A stretch of 64,000 nucleotides of DNA from Erodium maritimum (GCA_963921825.1 OY997594.1:57459675-57523674), one strand, 5' to 3'; positions 35,195 through 47,179 are shown, counted from the first letter of the stretch. Made by a program: numbers and translations. The notes: generated from the letters alone by a model not told the origin.

Positions 35195-35945
35195 GGTAGT
35201 GGTGGGAGCGGTTCGATTCTTCCATGCTGGAGTATCAATGGGATCGGGACAAGAAGGTATACGTGACAGATTGGAAACCGGTGTCCGCGACTACTGCACC
35301 TAAGGGACCGTTGTATCGAGGCAGCCGACCGATTGTATTCCCGACTACTGCACCTAATAGTGCGAGTCCTCAGGCGCCATTCAGCCCAGCTCGGTGGATC
35401 TACGCTGGAAAAATATGGTGGTCGGCAGGATCTTGGTGTCCAAAAGCCCGACAACCCGACCCTGCTTGTGCATAGAGATAGATATGGACCTGGAATTGTG
35501 TCTGGGTTTGATATTGGGGCAGGAGCTGGGGGAGTGAAACGGGGTTCTACTGGAGAACCCTAGGAGGATTAAGAGCGGGAAGGAAAGCATTCCCGCATGG
35601 AGGAATGAAAGGAATCCAGTGCTCTAGGGACTGGCCCTAGGAGGGGTCCCTAGTTAGAGCGTTGCCTCAGAATAAGTGGATGATAGCAGGTTCGGTCATA
35701 TATTGTGCATGCAGCGTTTAGGCAAGACCTCGAGCAGCCGTAGTCTACTTCGTTTAGTTTTACTTTTGTTATGTAGCCTATGTGGCATCCCATTTAATAC
35801 CGTCAGTGACGGTTATAGTATGAAGAGAAATGTGACACCATTGTGTCTTATGCCTGTTCTTCGTGGTCAGGGGTTTATCCCTGATGTACTCAGATGTACG
35901 GAAATTTAAGTTAATGAATTTGCACCTTTCGTTCAAAAATTATAA
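35195..35945 (+). mobile_element. LINE-derived retroposon copy c
   Basis: It ends with the family tail: TACCGTCAGTGACGGTTATAG at about 35800, then a GTTCTTCGTGGTCAGG block and TTTGCACCTTTCGTTC plus an A-rich end. The GC-richer body has open frames without a recognised domain (for example MLEYQWDRDKKVYVTDWKP, 35224 onward) and a 16-bp word, CGACTACTGCACCTAA, repeated 55 bp apart. The 5' edge is approximate. Confidence 0.55.
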
Positions 35946-35989
35946 AGAGGGATAGTTCTAAAAGTTCAAAACCTTAGGAAAAGCTCTCC

Positions 35990-36802
35990 GCCGCATGGCT
36001 CAAAAGTCATGGCTATGGCCATAGTTTTTAACATGACTTGTGTCATGGTCATGCTTCTCTCTTCTACACATCCTCTCCCTTCCACCTTCCCTATGGATCA
36101 TGCAAAGTTTTTTTCTGCTAGGGTTTCTTTCGAGCCGCCTCTAGCCACTGCGACGTTGGCCTTCTCCTACCACTAACGAAGCGTCTCCAGACCTTGTTCG
36201 GTCCCTCCTTTGCAACTCCGGGGGTTTCCGTCTTTGATGTCGTCGTCCCTGATGCTGCAGGCGTCGTCTCTGTTGTTGTCTTCGTCTTTGATGTCACCGC
36301 CGTCTTTGATGCCTCCGTCTCTAGAGTCGTCCCTGAAGCCGCAACCGCAGTCGGCGCATCCTTTTTCCTGGCCTCCACCACCGCAACCGCCTCGATTATG
36401 GATCTGGCTAATCGAGAGGGTCCTTTTTATTTTATTTGAGTTTGTCTGTGCAGGATGAATGCCTAGTGAATAGAGAATCAGAGATTTTTTTAGGGAGGGA
36501 ACTCCGATTCATGTATTGCCTCCCACTATTACTATTGAAGCCTTGGCCAATTTTCGGAGTAGGAATTTCAGTATAACCTTATCAACCCCCGTCTTCCTTC
36601 CTTGCCTATACGGCGTCCCATTTTAGTATTAGCTTGCCTATATGGCGCCCCATCCAATACCTTCAGAGAAGGTTATAGTATGGAAAGAATAGCGAACACT
36701 TTGTGTTCTTTGTATGTTCTTCACGGTCAGGGATTATTCCCTGATGCACTCAGATGTATTTGAAGTCTAAATTAATGAAATTGCATATTTTAGTTAAAAA
36801 AG
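35990..36802 (+). mobile_element. LINE-derived retroposon copy d
   Basis: It starts shortly after the tail of copy c. It shares with copies g, h and k a GC-rich body ending in TGGATCTGGCTAATCGAGAG, then the family tail (ACCTTCAGAGAAGGTTATAG, TTCACGGTCAGGG, TTGCATATTTTAGTT plus A-run). The body is open in both directions: PPQPPRLWIWLIERV on plus, and MVEARKKDAPTAVAASGTTL on minus (36118-36381). There is no reverse transcriptase. Confidence 0.6.
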
Positions 36803-37119
36803 GTAAAAATTTTAAACGAGAAGTCATGCTCTCTTTGGTGATTCCAATAGTGTCCCAAACTCCAAGGCGAGATCGACGGAACTCCCATTCTTTCGGTCCT
36901 CCTCTATCGTTATGGAGTGCTCATTCATACCCCTCACACTCAATCATATACCGTCCCCACCAATCGTTTTCTGCTACACCACTCATCAACATCCTCCATC
37001 CCGATTCTAAAACACCCCATCAGTGCTCTCCCTTTCGGATTTGCCACAATTATCGCCTAATTCATTGTTATTGTGTGACACAAGTCCTCTGGATCCTTTA
37101 AATTACTCCTTGAACGGGG
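36803..37119 (+). other. Probable 5' part of the following LINE
   Basis: It lies between the A-run of copy d and the recognisable endonuclease of the next LINE. It contains a plus open frame with no diagnostic motif, and may be leader or the start of ORF2. Confidence 0.35.
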
Positions 37120-40100
37120 TGCAAGTTACTACAACAATCTCTGGATTTTCATGAGCTCCTATGCGTCTTTATCTTTGATACACAGAGGGGTTTGGCTTTG
37201 TTTATGGTCTCTGGTGTGGATATTACTAAAAGGAATCTGGATAGCAATTACATTGGTACTAAAATCCCGTTCTCGGGCCATGATGCAATCCGTCTTACGG
37301 GAGTTTATGGAGATCCTAACGGGGAGATATTTCACCAGACCTGGGCCTTTCTCCGCCGACTTCACTATCCTTCCCGAGATCGTTAAATATTAATCGGTGC
37401 TTTTAATGGTATACTGAACCATGATGAAACTAGGGGGTGGAGCATAGCCACAACATCTAATTGATGATTTTCAAATGGTGGTGAAGGAAATGAATTTTAT
37501 TGATGTCCCTATGACGGGACACCATTTCACTTGGTTTTGAGGTAGAAACCCTCGGAGGAGAATTGAATCGCGGTTTGATAGGGAACTTTTGTCTATGGAC
37601 CTATAGTACTCGCTATCGGATCTAGACTTCTGCAATACATGGACAACATCATCTGGTCACTGCCCTATCTTCCTCTCTCACACCCGTAACGTTGGTGGAA
37701 GTGGGACACATAAGTTCCGATTCCAATCTCAATGAACGCAAAATCCATATTGTAGTAAAGTCATTCAGGATAATTGAGACAAGGCACCAGCTCAACCGAT
37801 TAGTGGCAGAATTCAGAAGGTTGGGATGGCGTTGGCGGACTAGGGGCGGTATAGTTTTTCTCAAAACCTTAACCACACCAAAATGGTGTTAGAGGCGAAT
37901 AACCTAACTTAACGACTGGACTGATCGAGCGGGTATACACCGTAGAGAGGCAATACAAATATAGTATGAACGAGCTTTACGAATAGAAAAAGTCTTTTGG
38001 CGACAAAGGGCTAAGACGCATTGGTTAAGTGAAGGGGATATGAACACTGGTTTCTTCCATCCTACATCTTCTTATCATCGATGCATTAATTTTATTCTCT
38101 CCCTGAAGAACAAGCTAGGGCCCTTGGTCACATGGTAAACAGGTATGAGGGAACTCATTATTGAGTACTTTACTCATCTTTTCACTACGTAATACCCGGG
38201 CATGTCAACCCTCCCAATCCGGTTCCGCTCCTAGATTACTACGGAGCTGAATCAAGCTACAGTCTAGGAAATCTGTGAGGCGGTTTTCCAATTGGGACTT
38301 GATAAGGCGCTAGGCCCAGATGGGTTCAATCTGAGATTCTATCAACACTACTAGCCTTTGTTCTCATATGAAGTCAATGCATTTATAGGATGGTTCTGAC
38401 CCAAGGCCACTTTGATTCTGGAATTAATTCTACAGACGTAGTACTCATTCCCAAGAAACCCAATCCTGAAAGAATAACCGATCTCCAATCGATAACATTG
38501 TGAAACGTAATCTTTCGGATATTGTCGAAGGTTCTAGTGAATCGCCTACGCCTACTACTCCATTATGTGATTTTCAAAACACAAGGTGCTTTTATTCCAG
38601 GTCGATGCATTCAAGACAACATCCTGATCTCATTTGAGGTGATTCATTATTTGCGTAAGAAAACTCAGGGCAAGGAAGGTTATATGGTGTTGAAGCTTGA
38701 CATGAGTAAATCATACGATATAGTAGAATGTATATAACTTATCACTATTATTCATTAATTGGGTTTCTCTCCGAAATGGATAGCTCTATTTACAAGCGAT
38801 TTACTAATGGTCAGGTACTCGATTTCCTCAAGAGGAAGGGAAACACCATCTTTTAGTCCATCAAGGGGAATCCTCCAAGGGGATCTACTGTCTCCATATC
38901 TGTTTTTGTTGTGCATGGAAGGTCTCTCACACCTCCTTAAAGGTGTTATTGCAGAGGGTTCAATACACGGGGTATCGGTAGCACGAGGGGCACCAGTCAT
39001 CTCACATATGTTCTTTGTGGATGAGTGTTATATATTCTGCAAAAAAATTCAACCGGAGGCTCAGAAAGTTCGACGTACTGTAAAAGCAAGGTACTACTTC
39101 GCACCCGAGGGTTCGTGTCCTAGTTTTACATGGTCGAGCATTTTCTCTACACAACATATGATGAGGGAGGGTACGTGGATTGCGATTGGGTACGGAAGAA
39201 ATACGACTATTAATGGAATCTCGTGGTTGATCGACTCCAAAGCCTAGGTGCAGATAGTGTCACCAGCCCTCAGAGGGGAAATAGTTGCGGGTTTAATGGT
39301 CCCTCGCAGACGGATGTGGGACATCAACCTTATACCCAGTATATTTGATGTCGCGGATCAGGAGCGTCCGAATCCGATATCCTTGTCCTAAGGCCGAACA
39401 GGCTTGGCGCGGACGGGAGAGCGGGTTGTCAGAACCAGGCTCTAATACCAATTGTAATGGGCCGAGAGCTCTACGAGATGCTCTTCGGGTGGTTTGTCCT
39501 TAGGATGAGGAAATTAGATCTGAATGTGTCCTAAGTAAGCCTTAACATGGTTGGTCCAAGAGGCGAAACTTATGCAAACTATTACTTTATTCGGTAAAGA
39601 GAGTTCACAAAGGATACACGATGGATTCGTGATCCTCTAAGGAGTATGTGTGTCAATTGACTACGATTGGATGTCGTTGGATACCTATAAAATGAACTAC
39701 ATGTCCCTATATATAGGCTAGGATGGGCGGCTGGATTGTCTTAGGCGGCAAGGAGCTTGGTTACAAAGAGAGTTGAGTTTGGGAAGCTTTCCTTAAGTGA
39801 ATTTAGGAAGTTACCCTTCCTTGAACGGCAATTCGATCTGACTTGAGGGCAAGGTGTGCGAGACCTAGGCCGGTTTGGGATCCACAAATTGGATCCAATG
39901 GACGTCCTCAGACCTAACCAGGCTTGGCACGCGCACGGGTTTGCTCGGGGTCGGCACGGACGGACGGGGCCAGGTGCTCGGGCCTGGCGCAGACGAACGT
40001 GCCGGATGGCCTCAGTCTCGGACGGGGCCAAGCTCTAAGTCCTGGTCTTGGACGGGACGCACACGGGCTCGGTCTGCACGGGTGGTACGCCTTTGGTATG

Positions 40101-40562
40101 CGCTTGGTTGTTGAACGGGCCCGTTACACTATGGCTTTATAGCTCGTGGATAGGGTAGTGTGGTCAAATTAACTGCGAATGAGGTCCAAGCAGGTACTTG
40201 GTCCCCACTTATTATTGAGGCCTACGCTATTGTCATGGCCTTTAAGAATATCATATCTCTATCAATTGTCCAGTGATAATTTAATCAGATGCTCAAGTGA
40301 TTCTAAATATGACTCGTATAGGGGATCCCCAAGTCTCCTCGGTGGAAACTATAATCATGTAAATCGACATTTTCTTCTTCAAAGAGAGGGTACTACCCTT
40401 GTATTTGTTAAAAGGATCGTGAACAAGTCCTCTCACCAATTAGTCAGAGAGGCCTGTTCTATACATGTTCTTTAGTGGTCGGGGATTGGACTCCCTAATG
40501 CGCACCTTTGTATCTTAATTTTACATAATTAATAAAACATGCACCTTTCATTAAAAAAGAAG
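37120..40562 (+). mobile_element. Degenerate L1-type LINE with endonuclease, reverse transcriptase and RNase H remnants
   Basis: In order: apurinic-endonuclease pieces (FMVSGVDITKRNLDSNYIG then HDAIRLTGVYGDPNGE at 37190-37330, and GAFNGILNHDETRGW near 37400); reverse transcriptase (LGLDKALGPDGFNLRFYQHY at 38300, MSKVLVNRLRLLL, GAFIPGRCIQDNIL, LKLDMSKSYD, RGILQGDLLSPYLFLLCMEGL); a catalytic box reading FVDE instead of FADD (about 39015), so inactive; a post-RT segment (WSSIFSTQHMMREGTWIAIG); and an RNase H end (IIEAYAIVMAFKNI, FVKRIVNKSSHQLVREACS, 40220-40475). The family-type 3' end (TGCACCTTTCATT plus A-run) is at 40562. It carries many stops and frameshifts. An LTR fragment sits inside it. 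Confidence 0.85.
39453..40128 (-). mobile_element. LTR-retrotransposon fragment (LTR plus primer site) nested in the LINE
   Basis: The 676-bp unit begins TGTAATGGGCC and ends GGGCCCGTTACA in plus sense, so the terminal TG...CA bases form part of an inverted repeat. On the minus strand its end is followed by ATTGGTATTAGAGCC, an initiator tRNA-Met primer site (39439-39453 region). This shows a 5' LTR pointing to the left. Only a short interior piece remains before LINE sequence returns near 39390. Fossil; superfamily not determined. Confidence 0.7.
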
Positions 40563-41400
40563 CTAACTTTTCAAAGAAGCTAGTTAGGAGAAAAAGATAA
40601 CTTAAAATTAGTGGTATGTTTTTTTTATAAATATAGTAGGAGGAGGACAAATCTAATAGAAACACCTCTTATCCTGAAAATTGGGAGAACTTATCCTAGC
40701 CACACACTCTTAATATCCAGCATTCACCATGATGTCATATCGTCACCCCATCTCACTCAAAATACACATCATTTTCATCATTTCTATCAAAAACAAGGGT
40801 AAAATTGTAATAGCATGGTACCATGTGGATAAATGTCCATTTTTTTTCTTAACAAATTCACTAATTGAATCATTCCTGATTCGTTTGAGCTCCGATTAGC
40901 TTCAAACTTACGCCGATATTTTTTCTTTTTCCAAGGGATATCTATCAATTAGCATATTGAATATATTTTGAAGCACAAAAAATAATGTTGAGTATTGATA
41001 AATATTCACTAATAAATATTCTATATCGAGGTGATAAAATTAGTGCTAAAGGTCGATAAAAAAACATGTATAGGAGTGATAAAAAAACAAGTGATGAGGT
41101 GATAAAAATCATGTTCAATTTTGATAATAAGGGTCATAAACTAGAGTTTAGTATTGATAAATCTAGTGTTCAGTGTTGATAAAAAAACATGTGATGGAGT
41201 GATAAAGTACATATAATTTAGTGATAAACCTAGTGTTTAGTGTTGATAAAACTAGTGTTTAGTGTTCATAAAAAAACATGTGATGAAGTGATAAAAATTA
41301 TGTTCAGCTTTGGAAAATGAGTGATAAAACTAATGCTCGGTGTTGACAAAACCAGTGTAAAGTGTTGATAAAATCAGTGTAAAGTGCTGATAAAAATTAA

Positions 41401-42759
41401 GGTTAGGTACATTATGGTACCCTTATGTTCGGTCCACGGACGTTTTGGTACCCTAATGATTTTTTATTACAATTTGGTACCCTAATATTTGGTGCACGGA
41501 CGGAATTATCATATTCGGTTAGAAAACTAATGGAATATTCCTCTAAGTTAGTTATGTGACCTCATGTGTAGTTAATTGGGGTGTGAAATCACGATTTTGC
41601 CCTTGTTTATTTTAACCTTAAATTTTTTAAATGAAAATTACATTTCTACCCTTCTTTAATAATAATAATAATAATAATAAAATAACGATATAAATTAAAT
41701 ATATAAAATTAAGAAATTATTGTTAATAAATTAATTGAATAAAATAAAAATAGTTAATTTTTATATTTTAATCTACCTAATTCGAGTCAATACAACTCTA
41801 CCTAACCTATCTAGAATCATCACAAACCACACACTACACGATCTAAACCTCTCAAACTGAAGAACCACTGTGTTCATCTGACGGCGATGTCCTTCTGTTG
41901 TGGTCTTCACCGGTGACGGCGAGGGGCGGCATAGGGAGGACGGCTAGCAGATCAGGCCAAGGGAGCTCAATGAAAGGGAAAAGAAGCTCGGACAAGGGCA
42001 ACTCGCCGGGAAAAACACGGCAACAAGGGCGAGCCCACGTCACCGGCCGCTAAGAGACACATGGATCTAGCTGTAGCAGCTCTCCCTTCTCCACAAGGAG
42101 GTTAGATCTGGCCCCAAAAAACTGAGGCGCCTCGGAAATTGACGCCTCTTCGTCTTCGTCTTCGCGATTTCAAGTTCTCAGCCAAAATCTCGACCCACCT
42201 CGGAAATGGACAACTTCCATGGCTCGCTGGAAAGGAAATGAAGCTCGTACCAGGGCGACTCGCCGGTGAAAACACGACAACAATGACGAGCCCACGCCCC
42301 GGCCATTGGGAGATGTGCGGATATGGTCGCATGAGCTCTCCTTTCTCCAACAAGGAGGCTAGCTCCGACCCCTAAAAACAGAGGCGCCTCAAAAATTGAC
42401 GCGCCTTCGTATCTTCGTCTTCGTCTTTAAGGTTCTGAGTTCTCCGACCAAAGCCGGACCCACCTCGGAAATAGACGACTTCCATGGCTCGATTCAGGTC
42501 GAGCTTCGTTCGTATAGATCTACCACAACGAGGATCTTCCACGACGACGTGCGTCGTCGACACTTCACGGAATTGTCTTATTTTAGGGTTTCTGGGTTTT
42601 TTTCTGATCTACAATATGAAAAAATGTTGAACATCCATAAGTAGAATATATTTTTTCTTTCTGGGTTTGAATTTGTGTTCAACTTATTTCTAAAATCAAT
42701 TAAAATCGTATGTATATTTTGATTACTAAACTGATAAAAAAGAAATCATTTTTTTATCA

Positions 42760-42795
<36 letters not shown>

Positions 42796-43150
42796 TATTT
42801 ATAATTATTGAGCTTTCTATTGTTAAATAATAATAATAATGAATTAATTATCATTTTTTGATTAATATTTATTTATTATTAAATAATTATCAATTTTTTA
42901 GAAGAAAAAAATAAAAAAAGAATAGATAATTAAAATTAAAAAATTAATATTAAAAATTTAGTGAAATATTTGTAAATAATCAGTAATGAAAGAAATAAAA
43001 ATTAAGAAATAAGAAATTATAAAAAATAATTAATGAATGGTTAAAGAATTAATGATAAAGAGGGAAAATAGTCTTTTAACTCATAAGATAACTTAATTTG
43101 AAATGCCAATGGGTAAAATAGTCATTTTACATCATTCTGATAGTTTTTCA
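41401..43150. mobile_element. Mutator-like non-autonomous element with GC-rich cargo, nested in copy 1
   Basis: The left end, GGTTAGGTACATTATGGTACC, continues TCCACGGACG and TTAGAAAACTAATGGAATATTCC. It matches the left end of the complete element at 47180-47997. The right end stops before the outer inverted repeat, so this copy is incomplete there. The centre (about 41860-42570) is unlike the AT-rich rest: GC-rich, partly tandemly repeated, and probably captured host sequence. (AAT)n runs lie on both sides (41658-41680, 42762-42794). Confidence 0.65.
41930..42515. repeat. About 260-bp tandem repeat of GC-rich cargo
   Basis: AAGCTCGKACMAGGGC and CTCGCCGG occur at 41984 and 42241 (period 257). 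CCACCTCGGAAAT, then TTCCATGGCTCG, occur at 42195 and 42460 (period 265). Roughly two and a quarter units are present. Minus frames are open over 60-80 codons but unrecognised. Confidence 0.75.
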
Positions 43151-43310
43151 CCTAGATATAATTTTTTTTCATGCTTCAAAATATATTCTTCACTGATCTT
43201 GATAGAAATCCCTGGGAAAAAAACAAAAATATTGGGGCAAGTTTAAAGCCAACCGGAGCTCAAACGAAGCGGGAATGATTAAATTAGTGAATTCGTAAAA
43301 AAGGATAATA

Positions 43311-43651
43311 GTGTCATTTTCATCTCAATACCCTAACTATGTGGTTTTTTTCATCTCACTACCCTACTTATTTTTTGTGGCACCTCACTACCCTAGAATG
43401 CATTTTTTTTCACTTTCATACCCGTCGTCAATTTTCCATCCATTTTTGGATGAAAACACTTAAAAATTCCATAATACCCCTCACTAAAAATCAAATTTTC
43501 AAAAGCATGCCATTGGTTTTCAAAATTTCTTTAAAAAAATCCGTTTTGATGTCACCAAAATGCATTCTAGGGTAGTGAGGTGCCACAAAAAATAGTTAGG
43601 GTAGTGAGATGAAAAAGCCACATAGTTAGGGTAGTGAGATGAAAATATCCC
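43311..43651. mobile_element. Mutator-like MITE nested in copy 1
   Basis: The 341-bp element has inverted arms of about 100 bp: TTTTCATCTCAATACCCTAA on the left, TTTTCATCTCACTACCCTAA read from the right, both leading to a GGCACCTCACTACCC word. AGGATAATA (43302-43310) and AAGATAATA (43652-43660) form a 9-bp target duplication with one mismatch. It belongs to the same family as 48063-49552. The empty site is visible in the second copy of the host element. Confidence 0.85.
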
Positions 43652-43845
43652 AAGATAATATGATAGTTTTACTAAAAAAACTACCACTTATCAAAAAGTG
43701 TTGTGTTTTTAGTAGTCAACAAATCAACAACTCAATTGCATCTCATCCATCTATTTATAAAATGGATGACTTGGGCGAGTTCTCGTAGTTTTTATTTGAT
43801 TTTTTCTCAATATACTAGTATGGTTTACACTTTTTTATAGAGTGA

Positions 43846-45100
43846 TAGTGTTGTTCAAATTTATTCTAATTAGGATAGGGAGGAATACTTTTTTGTTTGC
43901 ATCATTAATTATCTTTAGCAAAAAAGGGAAAATCTGACCAAGGGACATGCATAAGACTTTTTGTTACTTTTTAAACTCTTAATTTTTCTATTAGTACCAA
44001 TTAGAAACACATTATAAAGGGATTAGAAGGTAGTAGATCATTCAAAGATAATCGTACAGACTAATTTTATAATCGTATTGAGGTGTAGTCGGTTTTGACG
44101 TAAGATGCTAAACAACAAAAAACATGAACTTAAAAAACGTAAAAGATAAGGGAACCAATCTTACCTTAACCTGATACATATACATGTGCCTAACTACTTG
44201 GTCTTCGTGGGATGATTATGAAGTCTTTGTAAGAAGTGTGTGATTAAATTAGGGATTACAATTATTAGTGGGGAAACTAGATAGGGGTCGAGAGTATGTT
44301 CCTCCCCCAAAACCCGTATCCTCAAATGTATCTCATTTATCCTGGTAAGGCTGCATTGCAGACCTCACCTGATAGTGTGTGCCAAGAAATGCACACAATA
44401 TCGAATCTTGATTGCCCTCTATGGTGAGGGCCTATGGCTCAGCTATGATGTCAGTCCTACACTCGCTCATGCCAACAACCATGACGACATGCCAAGATAG
44501 TACGAGGAGTATAAGACCCACCACAGTAGGAAGCTGAGGATCGCCTTCGGAGATGCTCTGGTCTTCAGATGCAATGACATTGATGCGTAGAAATGCGAGC
44601 GAGAGAGAAAGAAGCATGAAGGCCTCAAAGAAGGAAGACGTTGAAGTGGACGATAATTGTGCATGGTGGCATGGCCGTGTGCGAGAATGACTTTGACAAC
44701 GACATGACCATATGTGATGACTAGAGTTGAAAACTCGTAACTCTAGCAAAATGAGTGTTCCCGACCACATTATATTCTTATCTTTTTTTGAAAGGAAAAT
44801 GAGATTTATTAAACCCTCATGAATCTGAGATGGATACAAGAGGGAAGAGGCTAGACCTCTCAATTAACTCCCACCGTGATTCGGCAAAAATAAAATCTTT
44901 ATTGAATGAAAAATATCTTGATTTTTAGATTTTATAAACACTAAATTTAGTTAGAACTTTGTCGTATATGTGGAAATGTAGTTCTACAGTGACCCACATG
45001 AAAAACACAATGGGGGAGTGTTGAAGAAATTTTCACAAGTATACGCCACATGAAGGAAAATGTTTATAATATTAATCTACATCCAAAAAATATAAGAACA
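43846..45100. other. AT-rich spacer with no confirmed gene
   Basis: A 143-codon minus frame (44432-44863) has no recognised domain. The minus strand at 44870-44775 carries a LINE-like end (AATAAATCTCATTTTCC then TTTCAAAAAAAG), suggesting a small truncated LINE tail. Nothing else was recognised. Confidence 0.4.
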
Positions 45101-45117
45101 AAAGATTATTTCTAACA

Positions 45118-47112
45118 CAACAGTAAAATTCTCTCTTGCTTGAGAGCCTAGCCCTATCCCTATTCTGCTGTTATGGAGCTATCGTCTATCGTTTCTGCTG
45201 TCGTGCCGCCTAGAACACGAAGTTTTGTCGTCCATGATTCGCCTTTACTGTCATGATGACCTCGCATACCACGCCTGGTGCAGTGTTTATCTACGGTTGG
45301 GAGTGGTTGGCCTTCCCCTAGCCCTCGTCGGCTCCCACCTCCCCCACCCCTCTTGCGACCTCAATCCCTCTTCCTCTGCCGGCCGAAAACTCTCGGGTTC
45401 GGTCTTCCTCATGGGTCTCACCTGACCCCTCTATCCCGTTGCCCCCTTCCCCCCCCCCCCCCCCCCACTCCTAAGAAGACCTCGCCAAACCCTAACTCGC
45501 TCATCATAACTCTTGTCCTCCTTATGGAAACTCCATATGGATCCCTTGTCTCTCCTAGTCTGATGGTCTCTCCGTCGCCGCTCTCTTGTGCCCCGATCGC
45601 CCATGTTGTGCCCCGCTCTAGTCTGCGGGTGGACTCGGTGAATCTAGGATTGGCCATGCTGGGCTCGCTGGGGATTTCCCTGTCCGTCCTCGCTCTCACT
45701 CCTTCGGTCCCCAGCCCCTGCAGGTGGCGCACAGAGTGTTATGGGACCTTGACGCCCTCCGCTCAAGGCATCAGGTCTTCTCTGAGTGAGCCAAACCCTA
45801 ATCCGTGTGGGCCAGGCCCAAAGGCGTGTGGACATCATCCTCACCCGCTGGTTGGGGCCCACCACGACCCTGCCCCGACGCTCTTTAGGGTTAGGGACTT
45901 GCCGTCGTGGACTGCTACTCTTGTGCTGGCGAGGAAGAGCTCTCAAGAGGGGAAGACATACTCGTCGGTTGTCTCTGTCTGGTTGGGGCCCGCTCGGTGA
46001 AGGTCCAGATGTGCGACTATGCTGATTTGCATATGAATGCTGAGCGGCAATCCTGGAGTGGGAACCGGCATCGAAAACGGGTACAAAGGCATCCTGGAAG
46101 GCACGGTCTAGATCCTTATACTAGAAGGGGCACCTCCATCCGGGGAAGGGCTGGAGCTGCTATGGGGCCCGGAGAGGAGATGCCTCATAGGGTAGCCCGG
46201 TCAGTGTGTTGGGACTGGTACCCAAAATACCATTCCCCGGTAACGCGACGAGCCTCATTGCGACATTTTCTGATGCAAAGATCTCGCCCATATGCAAACT
46301 GCGGTCGTCAGGAGCTTCGTCTAGGGACTCTGTAGGATGCCGACAAGGTGACACTACATCTGATACCTAAGAACGGGTTGCATCACAGTCGGGTACACGG
46401 TGTAACACTAGACCCGATACATAATCCGTGTCCCGGGCACCCTACTTGGGGTCGACCTACGTGGCCAGCGACAGGCCACCTCGTTGCCCGGGTTCAAAAC
46501 AAAAGGCCCCAGGTTCAATAACAGTAGCCAACGACATGCCACTTCATTGCCCGGGTTCAAAAAAAGTGGCCCCGAGTTCAATACAAGTGGCCCGTGACAG
46601 GTAACCCGGTGGGTTCTTACCTGGGATCCTCGGGCCTCTCTGAACTTGGAATCATCGAGGGACCTGGAGCCGTCCCTCGACTACTTCGGGTATTGACCCC
46701 GGGGGTGCTCACGCTGGCACTTTGCTGTTGGAGACTTCCACAGTGGTGTGGGGTGCTCGACCACAAGCAGGGAAGAGGCCCCGCCGGGAGGAATGACGCA
46801 CGACCGTGGAATATGGGAATGGTCTAGGGAGGGGTCCCCGGACGATGCTGTGCCTCCCGCCATCACAACTACTGTGGAGGTCCCTCAGGATCTCCGGTAC
46901 CCCGCTCCTCCTCACCATCATCTCTCTTTGCCCACAAGGCATCACCTGTCTATGGGGCATCAAAATACCGTCTGTGATGGTTCTGATATGAAAAGGCTCA
47001 GTGAACCACTATTCATTCATACTGACCTTGTTGTGGTTGAGGAGCATGTTTCTCGATGCACAATAAAGCAATCGATTATTGATTAATGAAAATCCGCACT
47101 TTCGCTATAAAA
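45118..47112 (+). mobile_element. LINE-derived retroposon copy f with 17-bp target duplication
   Basis: AAAGATTATTTCTAACA is present at 45101-45117 and again at 47113-47129, the kind of long duplication made by target-primed reverse transcription. The body is GC-rich and proline-rich in translation (240-codon plus frame from 45278) but shows no recognised ORF1 or ORF2 domain. The tail has the family blocks: CATCAAAATACCGTCTGTGATGG, AAAAGGCTCAGTGAACC, CATTCATACTGACCTTG, GCACTTTCGC plus A-run. An 18-base C run is at 45449-45466. Confidence 0.85.
46461..46600 (+). repeat. 63-bp tandem repeat inside retroposon f
   Basis: GTRGCCARCGACAKGCCAC followed by TTGCCCGGGTTCAAAA and CCCCRRGTTCAATA occurs twice in tandem, then a third copy starts (GTGGCCCGTGACAGG). 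The function is unknown. Confidence 0.8.
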
Positions 47113-47179
47113 AAAGATTATTTCTAACAGCCGGGCTACACCCAACTAACGAAGTTTGTCTATTGGTAATAAAAATTTA

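Larger units (their letters stand above)
40628..43845. mobile_element. Long-TIR DNA element rich in GTGTTGATAAAA motifs, copy 1 (with two nested insertions)
   Basis: The left part (40.65-41.40 kb) and right parts (43.15-43.31, 43.65-43.85 kb) match the uninterrupted copy at 56734-58074. Shared blocks are CATTCACCATGATG, TGTAATAGCATGGT, GATTAGCTTCAAACTT, the irregular GATAAAA array, GCTTCAAAATATATTC, and CAACAACTCAATTG near the right end. Comparing the copies shows two later insertions (41401-43150 and 43311-43651). There is no coding capacity. Outer edges are approximate. Confidence 0.75.

Noticed and set aside
40986-41400. CRISPR-like array from regularly recurring GATAAAA words
   Set aside because: Spacing is irregular, repeats are degenerate, and the array lies inside a plant DNA transposon present in a second copy at 57.1-57.7 kb.
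44432-44863. A 143-codon minus frame
   Set aside because: No domain, and its start overlaps a LINE-like tail on the same strand. Not supported as a gene.
45278-46000. A 240-codon plus frame
   Set aside because: Proline/serine-rich low-complexity translation inside retroposon f, with open frames on the other strand as well. No recognised domain, so not called a host gene.
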